Shown: in pieces, positions 1 through 10,628 of the stretch | How positions within the stretch are numbered: the stretch's first letter is position 1 | Layout of the letters: every line of letters starts with the position of its first letter | Assembly (NCBI GenBank): GCA_013399695.1 | Contig: VXAU01000753.1 | Location: 1-64,000, forward strand | Origin: Formicarius rufipectus | Lineage: Eukaryota; Chordata; Aves; Passeriformes; Formicariidae | Length of the DNA: 64,000 nucleotides | Direction of reading: 5' to 3' | The notes under the pieces: model-generated | What the model saw: the letters and a program-made list of their open reading frames with translations, nothing else | The model's database searches: none | What the model was told of the DNA's origin: nothing | Made by a program: the position numbers and the translations under genes

Positions 1-1457
1 GGTCAGTGGTAGAATCTGGAAATAGTGTTTCAGTCTCTTGGCTTTCATTGCAATTCTCTGTTAGGGACCAATGTGACCTTGTAAAGAGAGAATTAAGACT
101 TTCAATTATAACAATCTTGTATGAACTGATGAATATGCTCAATTACACTGCAAGAAATATTTCTGTCTGCCAAAAAGTGAAAGTGGTTTTTTTTTTTTTT
201 TTTCCTTTATCTGAGAAACATTTAGCTTTCAGAACTGCATGATTTCTTGTCATCTTAGGTTATATCTGGGGTGGTGTAAGGGTGAAATTTGGCCTTCCCT
301 ACTATGTATTCCAGTGGATTAGCCAGCCTAATGCACCTGTCTTTGTCCTCCAGGTGCTCAGAAAACCACATAGAAGTGAAAAATGTCTCAGTATATGAGG
401 GATGTTTCCTGCATTTTTGAAAGATGAGAAAAGTGTTCCTTCATCGTCCTTTGCCTTAAGGTCTATAAGCATCTTGATCACATCTATCTTCTTTCATAAA
501 TCAGGAAAATACATTCACTCCACCTATGATGAGATAAGCAACAAGCAAGACAAATACTTTCAAAAGTAATTGTACATTCTCTATTACTCAGTACCAATGT
601 GAGGTCATGTTGCTGTTCACCCTAGTGGGGTTGGTATGACTGACCATAATAGAAAATAACACTTTCACTGCAATCTCCAATTTAAACACTGCATAGCTAT
701 TTATTATGTTAAAAATAGAATTTATTATCCTGTGAGATGGGGAATTCAAAGCTGAAAGACTAATAAAGTTCTAACCAGATCATATTCACAGAAATGACAG
801 TGTGTTTTTTTCCTGACATTTATGTAATGAAACTCTCTTATGCCAGAATAGGTTCTGCAGCACTTAGAGACAGCACTTCTGAGCCTGTGCCATTGGTGCT
901 CCTCCTTGTAAATAGCTGAAGGATTAAGTAACTAACATAAAATCATTCTGTTCTTTCTCTTTTTTTTTTGGTACTAATTTAAGGTTAGCCAAACTAAAAG
1001 AAACCTGGTAACTCCAGCAAAAAAGGGGTTTGAAGAACTCCATATTTGTATGTATGTGCATTTTGTTCTTAGGAAAACGAAGTCGTTGTGGATGTGCATT
1101 CAAGTGTGAAATGCAAATGAACGGATTTTCAGAAATAGGCCTACCTATGCATGGAGGTCATTTAAAATAAAACAGAATGTGAATGCTTATCCTGTTAAGC
1201 ATTCTCTGTGATCTCAGCACTGAATTACCCTTAGGACTGCAAGCATCAGCAGTACTGTAATGTACTCTATTTTTTTTTTCTATCAGTGTAGGAAGGTTAA
1301 CAAACAAAGTAATATTCACTTTCCTAAGTTTTCCCAACATTTCCTATCCTAAGAAGTGGACAAAGAGAAAATGTCAACATTTAAATGTTACCCCTTAGAC
1401 ATGACAAAAATGAAAAAGGAAGATGTTTTTCACAAATCTAGGCTCTTATCCACACAG
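1..1457. other. AT-rich non-coding DNA, no gene seen
   Basis: No recognisable gene or transposon. A run of about 17 T lies at 187-203 and shorter T runs near 960 and 1269. The open frames here are short, rich in codons for F, S, K and N, and have no splice or homology support, so they look like chance. It reads like intron or intergenic DNA. Confidence 0.6.
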
Positions 1458-1505
1458 AAAAAAAAAAAACAAAAAAAACCAAAACAAAACAAAACCAAAA
1501 ACCCC
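1458..1505 (+). repeat. A-rich tract with C interruptions
   Basis: Low-complexity A run with single and paired C interruptions (AAAAC and AACC units). It is one of about ten such A/C tracts on the plus strand of this window. No element body was recognised next to it. Confidence 0.8.
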
Positions 1506-3247
1506 TCACCTCAAAAAATGACATCAACTACATGGAGAAACCAAGGAGAAACAACTAACAAGGAACACTGAATAATTCAAGACATCTTTCATACACCACT
1601 GCAAGGTTCACAAACCAGCAAGGGGAATGCCTCAATTACTGACACTCTTTCCCCTTCAGGGAGCAGTGAAAGTTAACTTTCACCATTAGTGCAGTAGAAT
1701 ATCTCTTTAATAAACTTATTTTAGTAGCACTTAATATAAGTCCTTAGATACAAACAAGAACAGAGGAAGAAGGCAAAGGGGGGAAATAGGCTTGTAGCTC
1801 AAGAAGATAACTGTAGGAAGGCAGCCCTCAGACAGAGGAGATCTTTCTTCACAAGGCTATTGGGAAATTTAACCTTCTCCCAGCTATCTAGAGATGGTGA
1901 ATACCTGTTTAAACTCCAATGTAAATTTCAGATTATGATATTGCTCTCTTTGGATGGAGGTTACTTAATGGAAATGCAATTAACTTTCTGCTTATTCGCC
2001 TTCCCCCCATTTCAGCTCTAATGCAAACAAGAACTAAATGTCAGCTAAGTCTGCTCACCTTTTCCTTTCCAGCTATGTATCGCAGGACATCAGGAAAAAG
2101 GAAAAAGTCCTGGTGGGAATATGTTAAATTTATACATCTCCCTGTGTTCAACCTCTATCTCATTTTCTGTACTGGAGCCATATGGCCTAGTCCTCCAAGT
2201 TTTTTACCATGTTCTAACTTCTTGTCAATAGGAACTTGACATTTGGGACTAAGTACTTGTAGAGTCAGCCTGGGAAAAGACTATCTGAGCTTTTATAAAT
2301 ACCAAACCCAAGTTGATATGTTCTGGATTAGATAACATGTTCTAGATTAAATAACCTGTTCTATCACATACTTGAGAAAAGTAACCCATTTGCTAAAAAA
2401 GAATCTTAAGCTACTCTTAAGTATGCCATATTTTATTTACGTTCAGCATATAAAAACTTCTGAATGAATCAAAGGTGAATAAGGACATTTGGAAAACATT
2501 GCTGTGACTCATTTATATATTTGACTTCACCTGAGAGTATTTACAAGTTGAATACTTTTCTCCTGCGCTATCTATTCAATGTTTGTAATAGAAGCACAGC
2601 ATTCCTACAATAAAACAAATGGCATCTATTTAAGGAAAAATATAATTAAAAAAAAGTAATTTAAGATTGGATTCCTGATTCCTCTTCTATTTCACCAACT
2701 GATGTGGGCAGGAGTCACAGTTTAAAACTCTGGCTTACAAATGCAGTGAATTTTTCTATTCGTAAGAAGTTCTGAAAAATAATGCTGTCAGAAATCTTAG
2801 CCATGAGAGTAACAAGTAGACAGCCAAAAAACAAAAATTTAAAAATATTCTGGGTCTCTAAGAGAAGAAAGAGAGAAACATCATAAAGCTCTGAGACATG
2901 AGATAAGCACAGTGAGGAAGGAAAACTTCAGCACCACAGAAATGTTATATTGTACCAATTTAAGGATCACTCTCACTGGTTCTACAGCAACGGCTGGACA
3001 CCATGGCAAATATTTCCCATCTCAACATGTGTGGCTATGCTCAGAGAAGGATATTGACATGATCTAGGGAGTTCTTATTAGACCAGGTACCAACAAGAAT
3101 CAACAGGAAAATATACTGAGCAGTCATAAAGCAAAATGGTACTCATTCAGGTGGTCCACCATCAGAAAGTCATATTCCTTTGATAATAGTAATAAACTGA
3201 CAGATTTTTTTTCTTTCTTCTGTTCTGATAGCAAAAACAATGTAAAA
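1506..3247. other. AT-rich non-coding DNA, no gene seen
   Basis: No gene or known repeat recognised apart from the 19-base tandem repeat at 2318-2366, which is listed separately. The 72-codon plus frame near 2021-2239 has no recognisable similarity and falls within chance expectation. Confidence 0.55.
2318..2366 (+). repeat. 19-bp imperfect tandem repeat, about 2.5 copies
   Basis: Two adjacent 19-base units at 2318-2336 and 2337-2355 (ATGTTCTggATTAgATAAC, with two differences in the second copy) are followed by a partial third starting CTGTTCTA. It is a local tandem duplication with no obvious function. Confidence 0.75.
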
Positions 3248-3293
3248 TTAAAAAAAATCCAAACAAACAAAAAAACCCCCCAAAAAACCCCCA
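3248..3293 (+). repeat. A/C low-complexity tract
   Basis: A-rich run that changes into alternating blocks of A6 and C5-C6. The complementary strand has G-runs of five and six, so local G-quadruplex formation is possible but weak, with only two long runs. Confidence 0.8.
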
Positions 3294-4926
3294 CCACTCA
3301 CCAGCTATTTCCAGTGGGTTTTGCCTAGCTGTAGAACACCAATTCTGTAATTCAATTTTCTGACCACAAATTTACTATCAGTAAGTGGGGTTGCACTTAA
3401 AAGACAAGTTGAATTAGAAACCAAGGACTGTACTGACAAATTTCAAACTGCAACCTCCCTTTGGAATAGCATTCTGACTGCAATGTGAAAATAAGGACAG
3501 GCTAAAATGCAGCCATAGTACAGTGAAACTTCATGGACGATATGAAACTATACACTGCTCAAAACTCATTTTATAACAGTAGTTTGCAAATGTGGCAGTG
3601 ATCTTCCTCTGTGCCAGGTCAGGAGGGAGACATACAGTCCTGCATTACATCATTAGGACACAAAATTTCCACTAATAGCCAAAGTTTTGCCTCAGGCTTC
3701 ATGGTTGGAACAAGAACGTCTGGCAGTAGCCCAGTATAGGCTACAGAATATCACGGCTGACAAAATTTCATTACCTGAACAGTTTACTACATATTCATTA
3801 CTTTAAATATAAGAATAATCTAGAAATACAGGTTACCATGACAGAACCTATTGTGAACCATGGAAAATTAAGCTGTTTGTTGAGATGCCATAACACAAGT
3901 ACTTAATAAAAACCTTCTCAGTGCTTCTCCCTGACCCACCTCCTTTCTAACAGCGGGAAGAAAAAGAAGTAAACTAAAGCAGTCCATAGATTAACAAATA
4001 TTTCAAAGTACTCAATACACTGCTTTAATGGGGTTTTGCTTTCAGCTTTTATAACTTCCATATAACTATGGTATGGATGGATTTAGAGATATAATTGCAT
4101 ATGCTACCTCCCCTTATTATAGTCTGAATAATTTAGTATGTTTATACTTTAGGGAAGAAAATAGTAAAAATCATATTTCTTCTTATTCAGCATTTATCCT
4201 TCCTTTCAATTTCCATATTTATTCCATTACCATGCATAAAAAGTTTGGTTTCACTATTAACAAGTCCAGCCTTCTGCTCAAAGTTACGTCTCCATTCTCT
4301 ACACCCATGTAATTCTCAGGAAAGCCTTTGTGATCTTAAAGTCTACAGTGTGTACACTGAGCTCTCTTATCAGCTATTACCAACACAGAGATCTTGAAAT
4401 AGGAACCTGACTTGCAGCAGGGCTAATTCACAACCAAGAAAGAATTAAAGACTTTCCTTTACAATACTACAGCTCTCTGTACAACCAAGCATTTAAGAAT
4501 TCAGGATCCAGTATTGATTTAAACTCTGTATGCATTAAAGCATTATTTTCAATTAAGGAACACATGATATTAAAATTTATACATGTTTTAAAATAATTCA
4601 AATTTGCTTTTGAAGTATTTTGTATCAGATACCTTATAGAAGTCATCTATATGAAAAGTAGTCTGTGATCATGGAACGTATAATACTCGACCTTTTTAAC
4701 AAAGATGAATGTGAAAAGCACTACCAGTAGATATATCGGTAATTGCTAGAATAGCACCTAAAGAAGACTAGGTTGCAGCTCACCGATGAACTGTTGGTAG
4801 AGTGATCTGGACTGAGGACCAAATTTTTTCAATTCAAAAGTCAGAAGTGACTTTATATAAGAAAAATTCAGTTCCTCACTTCATTCCTCTCCCTCCCCCC
4901 TCAAATTAATTGCTACAAGAAACAGA
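3294..4926. other. Non-coding DNA, no gene seen
   Basis: Single-copy-looking sequence. Around 3600-3760 it is somewhat less AT-rich, but I see no transposon termini or coding pattern. The 79-codon frame at 4073-4312 has AT-driven composition and no family signature. Confidence 0.55.
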
Positions 4927-5322
4927 AATCATAAAAGCAGCTGGGTTGGAAGAGACCTCCAAGATCATTAAGTCCAACCCTCATCCAACACCACTGTCAT
5001 TACTAGACCATGGCACTGAGTGCCACATCCAGTCTCATCTTATAAACATCGAGGGATGGTGGATCCACTCCCTCTGTGGACAGGCCACTCCAATGCCTGA
5101 TCACTCTTTCTGTAAAGAATTTTTTTCTAATATCCTATCTAAACCTCCTCTGGCACAGCTTAAGCCTGTGCCCTCTTGTCCAACTGCTGGTTGCTGGGAA
5201 GAAGAGACCAACCCCCACCTGGCCACAGACTCTTTTCAGGTAGTTGTAGAGAGTGATGAGGTCGCCTCTAAGCCTCCTCTTCTCCAGATTAAACAACCCT
5301 AGCCTGCTCAGCCTCTCATAGC
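4927..5322 (-). mobile_element. CR1 LINE fragment, 3' end and C-terminal ORF2 region
   Basis: A 5'-truncated CR1 non-LTR retrotransposon in minus orientation. On the plus strand it opens with the complement of the CR1 3' end (GGGTTGGAAGAGACCTCCAA followed by GATCATTAAGTCCAACCC). It continues through the typical CR1 stretch that includes GGATGGTGGATCCACT, GACAGGCCACTCCAATGCCT, CTCTTGTCC and TCTTCTCCAG. The 130-codon open frame on the plus strand (4910-5302) is antisense to the element and is not a gene. The copy is degenerate and lacks the reverse transcriptase. Confidence 0.93.
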
Positions 5323-5359
5323 ATTAGTGAGAATCTCCCAGAGAATGGTATTTAAATAC

Positions 5360-5515
5360 AGAATCATAGAATGGGTTTGTGTTGAAACAAACTTAAAAGA
5401 CCATGTAATTCAATTCCCTAGCAAGGGCAGGGACACCTTCCAGTAGACTAGAATGCTCAAAGCCCCATCAACCTGTCCTTGAACCCTTCCAGGGATGGGG
5501 CATCCCCAACTCCAA
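5360..5515 (-). mobile_element. CR1 LINE 3' fragment
   Basis: Second CR1 tail in the same orientation, only about 38 bases beyond the previous one. It starts AGAATCATAGAATGGGTTTG and contains GGGCAGGGACACCTTCCA and AGGGATGGGGCATCC. These last two belong to a different CR1 subfamily from the neighbour (the type with a CCATGGGCAGGGACACC block), so this is a separate insertion rather than a duplication. Confidence 0.93.
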
Positions 5516-8150
5516 GAACTCAGAAGGGTCTGAAGATTATAGTACTGTTTCCAGACATCAAAAGCTAAACATGATCTTAAAAGGACAGAAAACTGTTTTA
5601 GTAGACATTTCATGAGTTTAGATAAAAGGATTTTCAAATCACTAAATTTCCTATTTTAAAAAAAATTCACTAGCTAGTAACATTCACAAATATTTAGGAA
5701 AAACCAAATCCAAACCTGGAACAAATTCCAGCATTTCCACTTTTGCTGATTCTGACATCTGTACTGAGCTGACAAGATAAGCCATTGACAAGCTGAAAAA
5801 TATGTATTAGCCCTGCTGAGATTGGAGGGCATAACATATTTCTTTCTTTCTTTTTGAAAACATAATGACAATAAATCCTTATTTTGATGCATTTGCACTT
5901 CTCAGGCAGTCTTCCAGATGGTCATTTAGTAAATATAACCTAATTTTTCACTGGAATATTTAAAGATATTATTTTTAGTTAAGGTCAGCTGCTTTGATTT
6001 AATTAGCTCTTGAAATGCTTCTAGAGAACTAAACCCCCTTTATTATTAAGTACTAAGTGTACATCATCTCTTCTCATCTCAGTCACATGTGGATGACATT
6101 TCCAGATAAGGAAAAAGGAAACAATACAATGAACGAGATAGGAAATGAGAGGGTCTTGGCACATGATTAGTTTTACATAAAAATAAGGTCAAATACATGC
6201 TTTTGTTGACTATATTATAGATTGTTTAAAAATATACTATAATAGCTATTACAACTTATCTGTAGTGATTACATAATGCCATTTTTTTTCTTGAAGAAAA
6301 ACTGTTCAGAGTAAAACAAGAGGGGGAAGAAACCCTGTCAGTGTACCAATTTTATTACACAAGTTAAAAACTAGCAACCTCTGACATAAAGAAGATTGCT
6401 ACATAAGCATCCTAGAATTTATATTCCTATTTTATCTTTGCCCAGTAAAAAAAAATTCCAAAACCTTTGACAGAAGTGGAGTATAGGAATTAATATTAAA
6501 CACTTGTTTTGTTATTAACAAGCTTGCTGTTTGTGCTGGTTTTTGTGATATGCATATAAGGTCTCCAGGGAACTGCAGCATATTATCTACACAGGAAATA
6601 AGTCTTAAAGAGGCATGTACTTGACTACAAATTAAGGTATATCACACATGTGACTGAGCAGCTAAATTCTGACAGATACAATTAAAATTAATAGTTCAGT
6701 CATATAAAACCATCTAAGATATAGAATATATTCTGCATTAAACACAGACATCTAGCTCACCACTAATTATTATTCCTAGTTCTGAACTGCTGAAGAAGCA
6801 CTGAACATTGTGGCTTAGGTTTACGACCTTACTCAATCTGAAATACAAAATACATTACTTTTTTAATTTATCTACTGTGAGTACTATAACAAATGCAGCA
6901 TCATATATCAGGATGCCCATACACACTTTTTACTACTGTTAATATATTTTCTATTGGCCTTTTGACTTTCTGTCTGTGACATAGGATTGTGCCCCAGGAA
7001 ATCCAGTTTGCAGTATTATTCCCATTATTCACCACAAAGATCTACTACCACATGTACACTAGGACTAGTTATACGGCCACTTAGAAGCACTCTGTGATTT
7101 TATAGAAGGCTTCAGAATGGAAACCTTGATGAAAGGTGAATGTTTGCTCAGCAGGGATTATGCCAAATTCTGCAGAGGAGCACGGTGTTCCCTCTTGCAG
7201 TGTCATCTTGGTGAGGGAAGAAAAGAGCTGAAAAAGGAGTAGATGTGTACAGGAGAACCTGGCCAGATTTCAGTTAATTTAATTGCCTGTATTAGGAGCA
7301 GAGTCAACTTTGTCTCTCCACGTGGTGAATAAAGCATTTTTAGGGAGCAATTCTGCATATGTAAATATAAACCACACCTGAATGTAACCTCCTATGCTGA
7401 TTGGGGCAGTGTGACTGGGCTCCTGGCCTAAGGCTGGGATGAACCCACACCTAAGGTTATACTGCTGTACATGGCTAAAAATGAAGCTATGCAGATCTTA
7501 GCAAAAGCAGTATGCATGCAAGCAACAATTTTCTCCCGTGAGCAAGGAATAACTAAACCTAATGATTTAAATAAAATATGGCTGTTTATGACATGAAGGT
7601 GTTTTAATGCTAATACATAGTCCATGTGTAATCCCTCAGAGCTGCAGGTCATCTGCCAGACCATAAGGACCCACAGTACAAAAAATTCTAGCTGTGAAGA
7701 TCTGGCCACCTAGATGGCTACTCAGGGGTAGAAGAGGACATGGAGAAGGAGAATCTGGAGAGGCTCTTAGAAAAATCCACAGATATGTTCCATCACCAAC
7801 TGCTTTTCCAGTGTACATCAAATTTACAAACACAACTTTTGAGCTTCTTGTGTTCTGTGCCAAAATCACACACAGGGAGAAATGGGTATCTTGAAAGTTT
7901 GTAGTACAGGAATGCCTCTGTATAAACTAACTTAGTATGACTAATGTTGCCAAATACCCTCAGTGTGTGTCTTTCGCTCACTGCAAAGAACAGGTTAAGT
8001 CTTCAGGCACATGTTTGAATTCAACATTTCATATGTGTAAGCACACATGCACTATATGTTGACAACTATTTTCTAGACTAAATTCGCTGAAGTTTGTTTG
8101 CTAAACTCAGTAAGTATGGTAAGCTTATACTAAGTGCTTTGCTTGTGGTC
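5516..8150. other. Non-coding DNA, no gene seen
   Basis: AT-rich with no CR1 copies. A less AT-rich patch at about 7280-7450 and another at 7640-7870 carry overlapping short ORFs on both strands. Overlap in opposite directions is expected from composition and does not indicate a gene. There is a TTTC microrepeat at about 5841-5855. Confidence 0.5.
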
Positions 8151-8228
8151 TGTTTTTTTTTGTTTGTTTTTTTTTGTTTGTTTGTTTGATTTTTTTTTTT
8201 TGTTTTTTTGTTTTTTTGTTTTTTTTTT
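8151..8228 (-). repeat. Long T-rich tract with G interruptions
   Basis: About 78 bases of almost pure T with regular G interruptions (TTTG and T7G units), the complement of an AAAC/A7C tract. It is the longest low-complexity run in the window, and one of few that are T-rich rather than A-rich on the plus strand. Confidence 0.9.
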
Positions 8229-9016
8229 AATGAGATCTTCACAGGGAAAATGAACTTGCAATAAACTTGAATGAAAAAGAACCTGAGATTTGAATATTAT
8301 ATATATATATATGTATATTTATGCATGCATACATTCTTTTTAAGTCTGAGTGTTCTTGTTGGGAATTTGCATTATAATATTTGCCTAGTAAGTAGTAATA
8401 CCCTATCAAACAACTTTAGATTTTGATTTTTTAATTAAGATCTAGGCTGAGTCCCATCTATTTCAGTTCTTGTTATTGAAGAGATGGGAAAATCCATCTT
8501 AAAAAAAAAGAAATCTTAAACTTTTATGTGAAATTTTCATCATTCAGGACAGAAGTCATCCTAAATTACTAATTGCCTATTATCTGCTCTGCAAAGGGAA
8601 ATTTTAAATTGTGACAGTACAAATAAAATGACGAGCGAGGAATGATCTATATCATGGATTTATTTTTATCTCTGTATAGTAATATATAAAAAATATGCCT
8701 GCACATTAAAGAGAGCCATCCAATGGCAATTAACATATTTGAAACATTAATCTATCAATTAAACTAACACATTCTCCACACAATTTAATGGTATAAGACT
8801 ATTAATCTATATACTTATTATTTAGTGTTCCTCTTATTAGCAATTGTGGAAAACACCTTCATGCCAAATCATCTTATTGAACCTTGATGAATCACAATAA
8901 GACAGTAGTATTCATCTTACCATATTGTAGTCTGTTTCAAGGCTACCTCAAGATATTCCCATTATCTGCATAACAAAAACTTCTGCTATTTGTAATATGA
9001 ACTGCATTTTTAAGAA
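8229..9016. other. AT-rich DNA with a (TA)n run and a possible conserved block
   Basis: A short TA dinucleotide repeat lies at about 8297-8312. The stretch 8610-8900 is dense in homeodomain-type TAAT and ATTA cores with no low-complexity structure, a texture often seen in conserved non-coding elements. Conservation cannot be shown from one sequence. Confidence 0.4.
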
Positions 9017-9120
9017 CAAACGAACCAACCAACAAAAACAACATCCTCCTGCCCCCGCAAAAAAGCCAATAAAAAGAAATCCCCAAAAGGAACCTAGGCA
9101 CACTGGCAAAACAAAAAACA
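9017..9120 (+). repeat. A-rich, C-interrupted low-complexity stretch
   Basis: Degenerate A/C-rich stretch with AACAAAAACAAC, CCCCCGC and later ACAAAAAACACC segments. It is less pure than the other A/C tracts of the window. Confidence 0.6.
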
Positions 9121-9644
9121 CCAAGTTTGGGACAGCTCAGTAAATCTCTAATTCAGTGAAAACTTACTCTGCACCATGGGGGTAGACACACAATCTATCA
9201 GAAAGCAAAATGCATAAAGGTTCATAGTTTCACAAAGTACTACCAGAATAAGATTATCCAATGTTCATATTGCTGATTATCATCATATAAGAACTCAAAC
9301 TAAAAATAGTTATAACCACTGAAATCACTTTCTTTACACATCAGAGTATAGCTCCTATATCTGACAACCTATCCTGCTACAATATGGATTAAATCTTTTG
9401 ACTTTTATTTTTTGTAATGCAGAATTATCTTGTAAAAGACAAAGGATCTATCTTTCTGGAAATCCCATACTTCAGCATTTCAGAATACCATCCTAAAAAG
9501 CAGACACTCAAATTATTTGCTCAGTTTTCACAATACCAGCTAAGGTTATTAAAATAATTTTACAGTATTATTGCCCCAGTCCCGTAACATCAGAATTGGA
9601 TGTCCAGGTGGGATGACCAAGCTACTATTGCAAATCTCCTCCCT

Positions 9645-9832
9645 GGTATCCAATAACAAGATGTGTGAGAATGGTTCAAAGCTGCACTGGGGAGGGTTCA
9701 GACTGGACACGAGAAAGTTTTTCTGTACTGAGAGGGTGTTCAAACACTGGAACAGGTGTCCTAGAAAAGTGGGTGATGCCCCAAGCCTGTCAGTGTTTAA
9801 GGGGCATTTTCACAATGCCCTTCACAGTCTTC
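9645..9832 (+). mobile_element. CR1 LINE fragment, C-terminal ORF2 region
   Basis: Degenerate CR1 piece in plus orientation. It shows the series GAGGGTTCAGACTGGACACG, GAGGGTGTTCAAACACTGGA, ACAGGTGTCCTAGAAAAGTG and CCAAGCCTGTCAGTGTTTAA, which corresponds to the end of CR1 ORF2 (an HWNRLPREV-like stretch). The usual 3' tail is missing, so the copy is truncated at both ends. The 91- and 61-codon open frames over it are remnants or shadows of CR1, not host genes. Confidence 0.85.
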
Positions 9833-10578
9833 TATTCTTTTCTTAAATAGTGTTAAATCACTCTAAGACAATGTCAATAGGCAGTCCACATCCTGTATAT
9901 TCTGGAAAACAACTCATGGTTTATCAGTGCTGAATCACAACTGAAAAATTCTGCAGCCTTTGCTTAGATATTGATATTATTTAGCTGTCAAAGTTTTCCT
10001 TCAGAAATGACTTCTTACTTTTTATGTTGTGCACAGAACACGAAGTCTTGTTAGCAAACAGGTACTGCTGAAGACTGGGTGTCTCAAGCTAGCAGCATAC
10101 CATATTGGGTCTGACAGATTTTTCCTCATCAGTTGACTGCATTTGCAGACCTGCATAACTGAGTACCATTCACCTCCTTACTTGTGTGGCATCCTGCTAC
10201 TCAGTACAGCTGGCTCCAGAGTAATGCCATCTGTCAGGGGACATTTTTTCCAAAATCTGGTTTTGTTTCAAGCCAAAATGAAACACAAGGTTTGTGAATC
10301 ACAGATTCTAACAGCAACTACAGCACAGTACTCTTGAAGATGCATCCAATAACAGAGCTGTAGCCTGAATTAGTTGTGAAATATTAAAGAAAAAAGGAAT
10401 AAAACATAATCAAAACATTTATTAGTACATTTTTTATTGGAAATGTGGTTTGCTGAAGATACTTGCAAATCAGAATATGGAAGTAGTTGAAGTACATGAC
10501 AATTTGCAATCACTGTAACTTTGCTTACCGAGCACTTTGCTAATCTGGAAAATGATGAAGTTCTAAGCACAGCTGCCT
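9833..10578. other. Non-coding DNA, no gene seen
   Basis: Moderately AT-rich DNA between a CR1 fragment and a poly-T run at an assembly gap. I see no coding, RNA-gene or repeat signature. Confidence 0.55.
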
Positions 10579-10628
10579 TTTTTTTTTTTTTTTTTTTTTT
10601 TAATAAAANNNNNNNNNNNNNNNNNNNN
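10579..10628. other. Poly-T run and 20-base assembly gap
   Basis: About 24 T are followed by TAATAAAA and then 20 N (10609-10628). Long homopolymers commonly break assemblies, so the true length of sequence here is uncertain. Confidence 0.97.

Noticed and set aside
4910..5302. 130-codon plus-strand ORF
   Set aside because: It lies antisense over a CR1 fragment.
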